Part shown: positions 18,027 through 26,841 of the stretch, piece after piece
Position numbering within the stretch: the first letter of the stretch is position 1
Layout: every line of letters begins with the position of its first letter
Origin: Thiogranum sp.
Lineage (GTDB): Bacteria; Pseudomonadota; Gammaproteobacteria; DSM-19610
Length of the DNA stretch: 37,184 bases
Direction: 5' to 3'
NCBI GenBank assembly: GCA_030148775.1
Contig: JASBST010000109.1
Coordinates: 1-37,184, forward strand
Position numbers and translations under genes: made by a program
Notes under the pieces: generated by a model
The model's database searches: none
What the model was told of the DNA's origin: nothing
What the model saw: the letters and a program-made list of their open reading frames with translations, nothing else

Positions 18027-18494
18027 TCACCCGCCGGCGATTCCCGATCCCACATCGTGCCGCTCGTCACCGCCGGACTGATCGGTCCCGGCGCAGCAGA
18101 CGCCGCCGTCCTGTTCGGCGCCACTGACGAGCGGGTTGTCGTCGGTGATGCGATACCATTCCCAGCCGAGCCCCTGCGGCTCGCGCGCCCAGACCTTGTC
18201 CTGCGTGGCGTGACAGCAGACCTCGTCGTGACTGTCCGACTCGAGCAAGTCGGCGGCGCTCAGGTGCCGCCGGGCGGCGTCGAGTTCCGCCCGACGGAAT
18301 ACCTCGACCCCTAAATGGTTGAGTCGCTCCGCGGCCTGGGGGTTTTCGAACAACACCAGTTTCAAGGGTGGATTGTGCAAGGAAAAATTGGCGTAACCGG
18401 GTCGGCGCTTGTGCACATCGGTGCCGAACAGGACCGAATAGAAGCCGATCGCCTCGTCCAGGTCGCGAACGTTCAAAGCCAGTTGAATACGCAT
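18027..18494 (-). CDS. ArsI/CadI-family VOC metalloenzyme (glyoxalase fold)
   Basis: A 155-residue VOC-superfamily protein. It begins RIQLALNVRDLDEAIGFYSV, continues PGYANFSLHNPPLKLVLFE and has the family hallmark EVCCHATQDKVWAREPQGLG. The vicinal pair C93-C94 matches the thiol pair used to bind trivalent organoarsenicals in ArsI. Q4, H60 and E112 are plausible Fe(II) ligands. ArsI enzymes cleave the C-As bond of methylarsenite and CadI relatives are induced by cadmium; the sequence alone does not decide which applies. The C-terminus carries a second Cys pair (GGVCCAGTD). GGAGA lies about 8 bases upstream of the ATG. The gene is immediately followed by the SigZ-like factor. Confidence 0.86.
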   Translation of the reverse strand: MRIQLALNVRDLDEAIGFYSVLFGTDVHKRRPGYANFSLHNPPLKLVLFENPQAAERLNHLGVEVFRRAELDAARRHLSAADLLESDSHDEVCCHATQDKVWAREPQGLGWEWYRITDDNPLVSGAEQDGGVCCAGTDQSGGDERHDVGSGIAGG

Positions 18495-18964
18495 AAACTT
18501 TCTCCGATGAATGTGAACTCAACCACTAAGACGAACCAGCCCGAAAAAGGATGCAAACCGTCGTCGCGCTGTTTTACGTCGACCAAGGTTTTCGTACACA
18601 CTGTCAGTCGGCTCCCCATCAATGCTCCACTGGTTACGCATCTCTCAGTAATGCTCCAGCCCGGGGCTGCCCATGGATTTTTCCGCTCGTCTGCCTATCG
18701 CCATGCCCGTGTTATAGCAGATATCGGCAACGACGACGGAACAGATGTCCACCATGTCGAGCCTGACGGAATAAATCGCCACAGGACCTGTTTACCGGTA
18801 AGAGTGCCGGCGAAGCCTTTCGCAACCACTATCTGTGTGTTTTGACACAGTTGTTCCGATTCGTCCGCGCCGTCAACTTAAACGGGAAGAGCACCGCCGT
18901 GCCCGGATGAGAGCAGGACGTATCTTCGGGCATGGTAACGAGCATTCACTCAATGGAGACCACC
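18495..18964. other. Intergenic region between two divergent genes, no gene seen
   Basis: Open frames here have no family signal, ribosome site or convincing codon use, so I treat the region as non-coding. The left part should hold the promoter of the minus-strand VOC/sigma operon and the right part that of the exported EF-loop protein. A TTGACA at 18842-18847 is a possible -35 for the latter, but no matching -10 is present 16-18 bases downstream. No tRNA, repeat or IS remnant was recognised. Confidence 0.4.
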
Positions 18965-19498
18965 ATGAACCATTTAACCAAGCTAGCGGCCCTGCCTCTG
19001 CTATCACTTTCGTATCCCTGTATCACGCTTGCCGACGCCGAAGACGACTCACAGACGTATGTCGCCGCTATGGCGCCGCTTAACAACTCCGGCGTCTACG
19101 CGGAAATCGAATTGACGGTGAAGAACGGCAACCGGTTGAAAGTCGAGATTGAAGCCTCCGGTATGGAACCCGGCAAACCCCACCCGCAGCATATCCATGG
19201 CAAGGACAATCCGGTCGCCAACGCGACCTGCCCGGGCCCCGAGGCCGACAGCGACGGTGACGGCGTAGTATCGGTGGGCGAAGGTCTGCCGGCCTACGGT
19301 CCGATTATCCTGCCACTGGTGCCTTTCGACCTCGTCGACGCCGCCGGCAATCTCGACTACGAGGCGACATTTCGCATCAACCCGGGCGCATTGCAACCCT
19401 TGCACAAGCGCACCATCGTACTGCACGGCATGACGGTAAACGGTAGCTACGTACCGAGCCTGCCCATTGCCTGCGGTGAAATCGTCGCCGACCAGTAA
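18965..19498 (+). CDS. Exported CHRD/superoxide dismutase-like protein with an EF-hand-type loop
   Basis: A 177-residue protein from the ATG at 18965, preceded by GGAG about 6 bases upstream; earlier in-frame ATGs lack this and would mask the signal peptide (LTKLAALPLLSLSYPCITLADA). The beta-rich body has a histidine cluster, KPHPQHIHGKDN, like those of CHRD and Cu/Zn-SOD-type domains. A calcium-loop-like segment follows (DSDGDGVVSVGEG, residues 95-107) of the D.D.DG..S..E type. The conserved cysteines C89 and C171 could form a disulfide. No enzymatic role is established. It stands alone on the plus strand and is convergent with cydB. Confidence 0.75.
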   Translation: MNHLTKLAALPLLSLSYPCITLADAEDDSQTYVAAMAPLNNSGVYAEIELTVKNGNRLKVEIEASGMEPGKPHPQHIHGKDNPVANATCPGPEADSDGDGVVSVGEGLPAYGPIILPLVPFDLVDAAGNLDYEATFRINPGALQPLHKRTIVLHGMTVNGSYVPSLPIACGEIVADQ

Positions 19499-19518
19499 TT
19501 CCGTGGTGCTTTCCGCGT

Positions 19519-19551
19519 AAAGCGGTCGGGCGTATCGGCCCGCCCGCTTTT
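19519..19551. terminator. Possible bidirectional terminator between convergent genes
   Basis: AAAGCGGT-CGGGCG, a short loop, then CGCCCG-CTTTT forms a bulged GC-rich hairpin flanked by A residues on one side and T residues on the other, as expected for a two-way intrinsic terminator. It lies between the stop of the exported EF-loop protein and the stop of cydB. Confidence 0.5.
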
Positions 19552-20576
19552 CAGGCGTTGTCCGGGCCGCTCGCGACCTGATCGCCGCCGACCTTGCCGC
19601 GAAACACCAGATACTGGTAACCGTTGTAGATAATCATCACCGGCAGCAGCATGCCGATACCGGCCAGCATGAATACCAGCGTCTTCGGCGACGCCGCCGC
19701 TTGCATGATCGTCAGTTCCGGCGGCAGCAGATACGGATACAGGCTGATGGCCAGACCGGCGAAAGAACAGATGAAGATCAGCAGGCTGTAAACGAAGGGT
19801 GCCGTCTCATAGCGTTTCGCCAGCGATCTCAACAGCAGCGCAAAGGCGATCAGCGCTGTCACCGGCAGGGGCGCGATCCAGGCCATGGCCGGCCAGCTGA
19901 ACCATTTATCGGCCACATCCGGATGCATCAGCGGCGTGTACAGAGTCACCAGCGCGCCGGCGGCGAACATGATCAGCGCACTCCAGCGTGCCCTGCGGTA
20001 ACTGCGCCGCTGGATTTCGCCGCTGGTTTTTAATATCAAATAAGTCGAACCCAGCAAGGCATAACCAAAGACCACTCCCAATGCCACCAGGCCGGCGAAC
20101 GGACTCAGCCAATCCCAGACCGTACCGCTGAAACGCTCACCGTCCATCGCCAGACCGGCGATGACCGCGCCGAGCATGGCGCCCTGGGACAAGGCGGCGA
20201 GCAGGCTGCCGACACCGAAGGCCACGCCCCAGGGCCATTTGTTTTCGGCGTTCTCGTGAAACTCGAAGGCCACACCACGGAATACCAGCCCCAGAATCAT
20301 CAGCGACGTCGGTATATACAGCGCATGAAACACCGTGGCGTAAAACAACGGGAAGGCGCCGAACAAGGCGCCGCCCAACAACACCAACCAGGTCTCGTTG
20401 GCGTCCCAGACCGTTCCCAGACTGGCCATCATGACGCCGCGGCGGTCTTCGTCGCAGGCGAACAGCGACAGCACGCCGACACCCAGATCGAAGCCATCGA
20501 GCACCACGTAGAACACCAGCATCAGTCCGACCAGAACGAACCAGATGTTGGCGAGAAACAGCTGCACCTCATCCAT
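19551..20576 (-). CDS. cydB: Cytochrome bd-type ubiquinol oxidase subunit II (CydB/CioB)
   Basis: A 341-residue protein from the ATG at 20576, with about eight membrane helices. The family signatures FYVVLDGFDLGVGVLSLF and VWDANETWLVLLGGALFGAF are clear. It pairs with CydA to form the haem-b/d quinol oxidase, which reduces oxygen without pumping protons. The start lies inside the last codons of cydA (8-base overlap), so the two are co-translated. The longer frame to 20627 would run further into cydA and lacks family support. No cydX-like small gene follows before the terminator. Confidence 0.95.
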   Translation of the reverse strand: MDEVQLFLANIWFVLVGLMLVFYVVLDGFDLGVGVLSLFACDEDRRGVMMASLGTVWDANETWLVLLGGALFGAFPLFYATVFHALYIPTSLMILGLVFRGVAFEFHENAENKWPWGVAFGVGSLLAALSQGAMLGAVIAGLAMDGERFSGTVWDWLSPFAGLVALGVVFGYALLGSTYLILKTSGEIQRRSYRRARWSALIMFAAGALVTLYTPLMHPDVADKWFSWPAMAWIAPLPVTALIAFALLLRSLAKRYETAPFVYSLLIFICSFAGLAISLYPYLLPPELTIMQAAASPKTLVFMLAGIGMLLPVMIIYNGYQYLVFRGKVGGDQVASGPDNA

Positions 20577-21963
20577 ACGCCGCGCCTTCCCGTTGCCCGG
20601 CCCGATCACCGGGCAAGGGTTCCTCAAGGTTCGGCCCCTTCAGAATCAGCCGCCGGGCGAAAACCAGAAACACAACCGCGAGCAAAGTGTAGACCAGCAC
20701 ATAAACGGCCAGCGTCGTGGCCACGGTCGAAGGCGGCAACGCGGACGCCCCTTCCGAGGTTCGCATCAGGCCGTAGACCACCCATGGCTGCCGGCCCACT
20801 TCGCGCGTAAGCCAACCCATTTCCACCGCCAGGTAACCCAACGGCAACGCCGCCACCCAGACTCGCAGCAACCGCCGTTGGTCACCGATACGCGCCGGTC
20901 GGAAATCGCCGCGCCAAAGCCGCCATAGCGACCACCAGGCCAGCGCGATCAGGGCGAAGCCTATGAGCACCATCAATCTGAAACTATAGAAGGTCAACCA
21001 CACCGGGGGACGTTCGTCCACGGGGAAATCTCTCAGGCCCTGAACCCGACCGGTTTGGCTATGCGTGATCAACAAACTCAGGGCGTCGGGAATCTCCAGC
21101 GCCCAGCGGTTGGTCTCGGCGTCGACATCCGGCCAGGCGAGCACCGCCCAGGGCGCGCCGCGCCCGGCCTCGTTGGTGTTCCAGTGCGCTTCGATCGCCG
21201 CCAGCTTGGCCGGTTGATGTTGCGCCAGCATCTGCCCCGCTTCGTCACCGATCAGCAGCTGTAGCGGCATCACCACCGCCGCGATGAGCACCACCAGACG
21301 AAACGACTTGAGAAAAAAAGCGCTTTCCCGTCCGCGCAGCAGATACCAGGCGCTGATGCCGCCGATCACCAGCAGACTGGTCTCGAGACAGGCGATCCAC
21401 ATGTGCGCCACGCTGGTGGGCATGGCCGGGTTGAAGATGGCCGCGGCGTAACTCTGCACAATGAACTCGCCATCGTGTTGCACCACGCCGGCGGGCGTCT
21501 GCATCCAGGCGTTGGCGACCATGATCCACACCGCCGACAGCGACGCCCCCAGCGCAACCATGCAGGTGGCGAGAAAATGAACAGCACGCGGAACCTTGTG
21601 CCAGCCGAACACGGCGATGCCGAGAAAACCCGCCTCCAGCATAAAGGCCATGGCCGCCTCGAAGCCGAGAATATTGCCGAAGAAATCGCCGCTGGCGATG
21701 GAAAATGGCGCCCAGTTCATGCCGAAGGCGAACTCCAGCGGAATACCGCTGACGACGCCGACACCGAAATTCAGCACCAGCAATTTCGACCAGAAGCGCG
21801 CGTGACGATAGTAATCATTGTCGCCCGTTCTGATCCACAGTGCCTCAAGCAGTACCAGAAACAGACTCAGTCCGATGGTCAACACCGGCCAGATAATGTG
21901 AAACATGGCGGTGAACGCGAACTGCAGTCGCGAGAGAAAAACCGTATCCGAGAGCCATTCCAT
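20569..21963 (-). CDS. cydA: Cytochrome bd-type ubiquinol oxidase subunit I (CIO type, CydA/CioA)
   Basis: A 464-residue subunit I. H22 in LQFAFTAMFHIIWP is the expected haem ligand. FGMNWAPFSIASGDFFGNIL, FEAAMAFMLEAGFLGIAVFG and MPTSVAHMWIACLETSLL are hallmark segments, and the C-terminal block MGWLTREVGRQPWVVYGLMR is diagnostic. At 464 residues it is shorter than E. coli CydA and lacks the long Q-loop insertion, as in the cyanide-insensitive oxidase subtype. GGGAGAG lies just upstream of the ATG. It follows the cardiolipin synthase gene by 15 bases and overlaps cydB. Confidence 0.95.
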   Translation of the reverse strand: MEWLSDTVFLSRLQFAFTAMFHIIWPVLTIGLSLFLVLLEALWIRTGDNDYYRHARFWSKLLVLNFGVGVVSGIPLEFAFGMNWAPFSIASGDFFGNILGFEAAMAFMLEAGFLGIAVFGWHKVPRAVHFLATCMVALGASLSAVWIMVANAWMQTPAGVVQHDGEFIVQSYAAAIFNPAMPTSVAHMWIACLETSLLVIGGISAWYLLRGRESAFFLKSFRLVVLIAAVVMPLQLLIGDEAGQMLAQHQPAKLAAIEAHWNTNEAGRGAPWAVLAWPDVDAETNRWALEIPDALSLLITHSQTGRVQGLRDFPVDERPPVWLTFYSFRLMVLIGFALIALAWWSLWRLWRGDFRPARIGDQRRLLRVWVAALPLGYLAVEMGWLTREVGRQPWVVYGLMRTSEGASALPPSTVATTLAVYVLVYTLLAVVFLVFARRLILKGPNLEEPLPGDRAGQREGAAYG

Positions 21964-21978
21964 CCCTTCACTCTCCCT

Positions 21979-23394
21979 TCACAATTGAAACGCCACCACC
22001 AGTGCCAGTCCTTCGAGGGTCTCACGCATCACGCCGGAGCCGGCCGGTTGCCAACGTTGCGCGCGCTGGCGGATGGTGTCGATCCAGACCGTCAACGCCA
22101 ATATGTCCTGAGGATCGTAGAACAGGCTCATCTGCTCGAAATTCAGATACAGGCTGCGCAGATCGAAATTGGCCGAGCCGGCGAGCGCGTAACACTGATC
22201 GATCACCAGGGCCTTGGCGTGCAGCATCTCGTCGGGCAGACACCAGATGCGTACACCGGCCTCGTTGAGCTGGCGCAGAAAGCGGGTGCGCGCGATATCG
22301 GCGATGCGGTGATTGGAACGTTTGGGCAGCAGGATATCGACCGAAGTTCCGCTGCGCGCGGCCACGCACAACAGCGTTTGCAGCACTTCGTCGGGAACTA
22401 AATAAGGCGTGACCAGCAGGATACGATTCTCCGCCTGGGTAATCATCAGCGCCAGCGTGTCGCGCAGCACGTCTTCCGCCATGTCGGGCCCCGAGGGGAC
22501 CAATTGGGTGAGACGTCCGGCGTCGGCCTGCTCGAGACTTTCCCTCGGCCGCACCGGGGGGCGCAGTGGTTGTTGGCAGGCAAATGCCCAGTCGGCGTTG
22601 AACAAGGCGGCGTAATCGGCCACCGCGGAACCCGACAGATCGAAACTCAGGTCGATCCAGCCGGTGGAGGTTTCGGGCAGCAGGTATTCCGCCGCGATAT
22701 TGCGCCCGCCGGTCCATACCCGCTCCTGATCGACAATCACCAGCTTGCGGTGATTGCGCAGATTGGTACGGCCGCGCAAAGGTACATGCAGCACCGGCAC
22801 AAACTTGGTCACCTCCGCGCCGGCCCCGAGCAGCGCTTTCAGCGACCTTCGCTTCAAGGGGAACGAACCCACCCCATCGAGCAGCAGACGCACGCGCACC
22901 CCCGCTTCGGCCTTGCGCGCCAGCAGGTCGAGAATCCCCGTACCGACTTTGTCGGCGGCGAGAATAAAGATACTGATATCGATACTGTCGCGCGCCGCTT
23001 CCAGCATGCCGGTCAGCGTCCGGTACGCATCTTCTGCATCGGTGTGGAAGCGGATGTCGGCGGCATAACGGGAAGGTGGCACCTCAAGGGTGTGCAGCAG
23101 ACGCTGGAACTGGGTCGGCAGCTCCTGATCGTGCTGCGCCCGGCGACTGAACAGGCGCTGTTTGCGGCGGGTGAGGTCCGTCAGCTTACGCGTGCCGAAA
23201 AACAAATACAGTGGTACCGCGATGTAGGGCAATAACAACATAAAGAGCAACCAGGCTGCGGAGGCGGCGGGATTGCGACGCTGCCGCAACATACCGGACA
23301 ACAGCAGTAACATGATCAGGGCGCCGATAATCAGGGCGAGGTGTTCGGCGAGCAGCCAGCGCAACAGATCGTTCCAGCTATCGCTCACGTCCAT
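21979..23394 (-). CDS. cls: Cardiolipin synthase (phospholipase D family)
   Basis: A 471-residue protein from the ATG at 23394. Two N-terminal membrane helices form the PLDc_N region (LALIIGALIMLLLLSGML; AAWLLFMLLLPYIAVPLYLF). Two HKD catalytic motifs follow: NHRKLVIVDQERVWTGGRN (H215, K217, D222) and LHAKALVIDQCYALAGSANFD. It joins two phosphatidylglycerol molecules, or PG plus another phospholipid, to make cardiolipin at the inner membrane. A GTG at 23499 would add 35 residues that run through a perfect palindrome and look non-coding. It lies 15 bases before cydA, so membrane lipid and oxidase production are probably co-expressed. Confidence 0.92.
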   Translation of the reverse strand: MDVSDSWNDLLRWLLAEHLALIIGALIMLLLLSGMLRQRRNPAASAAWLLFMLLLPYIAVPLYLFFGTRKLTDLTRRKQRLFSRRAQHDQELPTQFQRLLHTLEVPPSRYAADIRFHTDAEDAYRTLTGMLEAARDSIDISIFILAADKVGTGILDLLARKAEAGVRVRLLLDGVGSFPLKRRSLKALLGAGAEVTKFVPVLHVPLRGRTNLRNHRKLVIVDQERVWTGGRNIAAEYLLPETSTGWIDLSFDLSGSAVADYAALFNADWAFACQQPLRPPVRPRESLEQADAGRLTQLVPSGPDMAEDVLRDTLALMITQAENRILLVTPYLVPDEVLQTLLCVAARSGTSVDILLPKRSNHRIADIARTRFLRQLNEAGVRIWCLPDEMLHAKALVIDQCYALAGSANFDLRSLYLNFEQMSLFYDPQDILALTVWIDTIRQRAQRWQPAGSGVMRETLEGLALVVAFQL

Positions 23395-23670
23395 TCCCTC
23401 ATATCCCGGATTTACCGTCGTCTCGCGCGCCGGCGCGCGAGCCGCGACAACGCCCGGTCTTGTTGTTAAGAAGACATCAAGCCAGAAGCACCCTACCACC
23501 TCCGCATTAGCGCCTCAATATACAAAGATGCACACCGGATCAGCTATTGGAGTGGCTGATATACAGGTGCGCAGCGACAGGCGATGCACGAAGAGCACGG
23601 TGCCGCGACAGACGTAGGGATCAACCTACAGCTGCGCGTGGCGAGTCCGGCGATAAGGGACGAATGGCAT
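23395..23670. other. Upstream region of cls, with a long perfect palindrome
   Basis: No gene was recognised between the cls start and the terminator of the propeller gene. The stretch contains the perfect 20-bp palindrome at 23422-23441 listed separately. A promoter for the cls-cydAB operon must lie here, but no clear -35/-10 pair was found. Confidence 0.4.
23422..23441. repeat. Perfect 20-bp GC-rich palindrome upstream of cls-cydAB
   Basis: CTCGCGCGCC is followed directly by its exact reverse complement, about 30 bases before the cls start codon. With no loop it is a better candidate for a protein-binding dyad than for a hairpin. No T-run follows. Confidence 0.6.
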
Positions 23671-23705
23671 AAAAAAAGGCGTACCCCCAAAACAGGAGAT
23701 ACGCC
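23671..23705 (-). terminator. Rho-independent terminator of the double-propeller gene
   Basis: On the minus strand GGCGTA-TCTCC, a TGTTTT loop and GGGGG-TACGCC form a hairpin that is followed at once by seven T residues. It lies about 45 bases after the stop codon of the 1008-residue gene. Confidence 0.85.
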
Positions 23706-23748
23706 CCGGTAACCGGACGTCAGCGACAGCGTCAGTCCGGGCTAGTGC

Positions 23749-26700
23749 TTAGTTGCCGATCAGCTCGGCAAGTGGCATGGCGAGCACCCAACCCCAGGAG
23801 TTGCCGATGTACAAGGTTTCTCCGGCAATCGTGGGATGGTTGTAAACGAACGCGCCACCCACCTGGCGGGTGTTCAACAAGTTGCCGTTGGCGGCATCCA
23901 GCGTCAGCAGGCTGTCGCCGACGGGCTGGATGAGCTTGCCGTTCACGACCACGCCGAGACCCCAGCTGAGCTTGCCTTGCGCCGCCGGTGTCACGGTTTC
24001 CCACAGCGGCGCGCCGCTGGCGAGATCCAGCGCGGCGACACTCTGATTGAGCGGGTTGTTGAAGTAGACCCGCGCAGCGTCGAGCATCGGCGTGATACCG
24101 GCGAATCCGGTCGGAATCACACCGCTGGCCAGATAGCGGGTCCAGACGACTTCGCCGCTGCCCGCATCCAGCGCATAGGCCAGGACATTGCTGCTGTTGG
24201 CGTTGGTGTCGGCACCTGTCAACACACTACCTACAACCAGACCCTGGTCCTGACTGACCGCCGGTGACACCGCCGCGAAGCCGGTGCTGTAGGTCGTCTC
24301 GCCGGTAACAGCCAGATCCTGCGTCCATACGGTCGCCGCGCTGTCCAGGTCGATCGCCACCATGCGGTTGGGCATCGCCAGACCCACCACCATCAGATCA
24401 GAGCCCGTGGGCGTGTGGTAGATATTGGCCGATGAAATGGCGTTGAAGCCGGACAAAGTCACCACAGGCTGCCCTTCGGCGTCCATGAAGGGCGCGACCG
24501 GAGCGCCGGTCTCGGCGTTGACCGCCCAAACCTTACCCTGCCCGTTGACCCAATAGAGATTGCCGTTGCGATACAGCGGCGTCATGCCACTGGTGCCAGT
24601 GCCGGTGTAGACCGTCCATTTCTCCACGCCGCTGTCGCGATCGTAAGCCCGTAACAGGGCCCAGTTGTCGCCAATGGAAGTGGCCGGCGATTGTTGTTTG
24701 AACTGACCGGTCTTGCCGAGGTTCAGCCAAGGGTCGCCGGAAGCAACGATAACCGCGCCCGGTGTCACCAGCGGCTGACCGAAGTTGGCGTTCTGCGAAC
24801 GCACCCGCCATAGCAGCTTTCCGGTGGTGGCGTTGATCGCGTCGACACTGTAACGGCCGCTGCCCGCATAGACCACGCCGGCGGCGGGCGAGACACCGCT
24901 GCTGGCGCCGAAGCCGACCTGCATCATCTGTGTCGCCACTTCCTTGCCGAACAGCGCTTCGTCTTTGGCCGCCGCCGTCAACGGTGTGGCGTCTTTCAAC
25001 GCCGCCTGCCAGCTGACTCCGGCCGGACCATTGGCGCTCACGCTGTTGTGCGAGGCGCCTCCCGCGTAAGCCAGCACACTGTTATCGAACAGCGCCGCGT
25101 CCTTGGACTTGGGCTTGGCGCTGGCGTCGTAATACACCGGCTGCGCGGGCGGTGAAACCTCGACCGGAACCACGCCAGCCTCGCCCTCGATACCCGAGTT
25201 GGTGGTAATGAAATCCACCGGCACGCCAAAGACCCAACCCGAGATGGAGCTCATCACCGCCAGGTTACCGATAATCACCGGCTGGTTGACACCCCAGATA
25301 CCGAAGAAGCCCGGGTTCTGGAAGCGGTTCAGCCGTACGCCGGTCGCAGGATCGAGCGTGTGCACAAAACGGCCTTCGACGACGATCAACTTGCCCTGGT
25401 GCAGCACCGAGGCGGCGCGCGGCCGGTGGGTGGCATCGGCCGGTTCTTCCGGCGAGGACAGATCGCTGGTCCAGAGGTGCTCGCCGGTGGCCGCCTTATA
25501 GGCCTGGTAAGTTCCGTTAAGCGTGTTGCCGGTGTACACCACACCGTCTTTCACCATCGGGATGCTGCCTTTGTAGCCGGGCGGGCTGTCGCCGGCACCC
25601 ATCAGCTGGCTCCACACCGGTTGCCCGCTGGCGACATCGATGGCAATCAGGTTGAGATCGAACACCGGGGCCGATCCGGTACCGGTGTTGCTGAACACGG
25701 TGGTGAAAGCCAGCCCCAGTTCAGGGTCGATAGCCATGGAGGTATCGCCCGGCGCGTTGGCGGTGGCGCCTGGCGGGGTATAACTCCATGCCAGCACCGG
25801 TGCGCCGGCATCGGTCACGTCGACGGCGAAAATGCGTCCGGGGCGGATGGTGCCATAAACCAACAGCGTGCGGCCGTCGGCTGTTTTCATCCAGTTGGCC
25901 GCCGCCAGACCGCTGTAGCCGTTGGTCGGGTTGGTGAAACTGCCCAGCTCGGTGCCGCTGGCGGCATCCAGAATAGCGGTCTTGGTGCTATTGGTGGTGA
26001 CGTACAGTTTGCCGTCGAGGAACACCGGCGTCGGGCGCTCGGAGCCCTGCGTCGCGTAACGCCACAGGGGTTTGCCTGTCAACGCGTCGAAAACCTGCAG
26101 ACCGGCGAAGTTGGCGCCGCGGTAGTGGGGTTTGCCGTTGGCGAAATCGATGGCGTTCTGCACCGTAAAGGCGGCGTCACCAACCGGCACGAAGACCATC
26201 AGTTTGCCGTTGACGCTCTGTACCAGCGCCTGGCCCATTCCGGCCGAACTGGTGACTTCCCGGTTCCAGATCGCACGACCGGTGGCGGTGTCGATCGCCC
26301 AGATTTCGCGGCGACCGTTCTGCACGAAAGTGATGCCCTGCACCACGGAGACACCGACGACATTGCCCAGGTACTGCGACGTCGCCGAGCCCCACGCTTC
26401 GCCATTGTTGTCGACCGATGGCAACGCACGTTTCAGATCCTGGAAGTCAAGACCGGTCAGGGGCGCGGCCCAGAAAGTGCCGTCGGTGAGATAGTTCGGG
26501 GCGTTGCCGGGAACCTCGAACACGGGATTGTGACGCTGGTCGTAGCCGAGTTGAGACCACGATTGCGGGAAGTACTGACGCTGCGACTTATACGCCGTGG
26601 CCGCGCCTGTCAGCAGCGGCGGCAGGCTGGTGTAGCCCTCACAGTGGAACATGGCCGGCGTGCCCACGGTATTGGGGTTGCACGCGGCGGACGATGCCGC

Positions 26701-26775
26701 ATAGCCGTTGTGCAAAGCGAGAAACGTCGCACTCAGTGCGAACGGTGCCATCATGGCTTTTGCTAATGCTTTCAT
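23749..26775 (-). CDS. Exported double beta-propeller protein (PQQ/BamB-like repeats)
   Basis: A 1008-residue protein with a signal peptide (MAPFALSATFLALHNGYA). The body is built of blades with the AIDxxTGxxxW signature of quinoprotein/BamB-like propellers, for example IWAIDTATGRAIWNREV, LQVFDALTGKPLWRYAT, VDAINATTGKLLWRVRS and AYALDAGSGEVVWTRYL. The chain appears to be two tandem propellers (about residues 137-525 and 620-1005) whose last blades match: QPVIIGN...SGWVFGVPV and HPTIAGE...WGWVLAMPL. There is no CXXCH haem motif and no vicinal Cys-Cys pair, so a classical PQQ-alcohol dehydrogenase is not supported. Only two cysteines are visible near the N-terminus (C32, C45). The function is unknown; periplasmic redox or scaffold roles are both possible. 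It has its own leader and terminator. Confidence 0.85.
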   Translation of the reverse strand: MKALAKAMMAPFALSATFLALHNGYAASSAACNPNTVGTPAMFHCEGYTSLPPLLTGAATAYKSQRQYFPQSWSQLGYDQRHNPVFEVPGNAPNYLTDGTFWAAPLTGLDFQDLKRALPSVDNNGEAWGSATSQYLGNVVGVSVVQGITFVQNGRREIWAIDTATGRAIWNREVTSSAGMGQALVQSVNGKLMVFVPVGDAAFTVQNAIDFANGKPHYRGANFAGLQVFDALTGKPLWRYATQGSERPTPVFLDGKLYVTTNSTKTAILDAASGTELGSFTNPTNGYSGLAAANWMKTADGRTLLVYGTIRPGRIFAVDVTDAGAPVLAWSYTPPGATANAPGDTSMAIDPELGLAFTTVFSNTGTGSAPVFDLNLIAIDVASGQPVWSQLMGAGDSPPGYKGSIPMVKDGVVYTGNTLNGTYQAYKAATGEHLWTSDLSSPEEPADATHRPRAASVLHQGKLIVVEGRFVHTLDPATGVRLNRFQNPGFFGIWGVNQPVIIGNLAVMSSISGWVFGVPVDFITTNSGIEGEAGVVPVEVSPPAQPVYYDASAKPKSKDAALFDNSVLAYAGGASHNSVSANGPAGVSWQAALKDATPLTAAAKDEALFGKEVATQMMQVGFGASSGVSPAAGVVYAGSGRYSVDAINATTGKLLWRVRSQNANFGQPLVTPGAVIVASGDPWLNLGKTGQFKQQSPATSIGDNWALLRAYDRDSGVEKWTVYTGTGTSGMTPLYRNGNLYWVNGQGKVWAVNAETGAPVAPFMDAEGQPVVTLSGFNAISSANIYHTPTGSDLMVVGLAMPNRMVAIDLDSAATVWTQDLAVTGETTYSTGFAAVSPAVSQDQGLVVGSVLTGADTNANSSNVLAYALDAGSGEVVWTRYLASGVIPTGFAGITPMLDAARVYFNNPLNQSVAALDLASGAPLWETVTPAAQGKLSWGLGVVVNGKLIQPVGDSLLTLDAANGNLLNTRQVGGAFVYNHPTIAGETLYIGNSWGWVLAMPLAELIGN

Positions 26776-26841
26776 TCACTGACTCCTGTGCCGACGACCA
26801 TCCGGGCGCCGGCGGTTTTACTGCCTGTTGTTTAGTTACGA

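Noticed and set aside
18315..18845. A 176-codon plus-strand open frame over the VOC gene start and the following gap
   Set aside because: Its first part is antisense to the clearly real VOC gene, and the rest has no recognisable domain.
25360..26766. A 468-codon plus-strand open frame antisense to the propeller gene
   Set aside because: The minus-strand frame has a signal peptide, repeated blades and a terminator; the plus-strand frame has none of these.
23749..26775. PQQ-dependent alcohol dehydrogenase as the name for the propeller protein
   Set aside because: No vicinal cysteine pair and no cytochrome domain were seen, so only the propeller repeats are supported.
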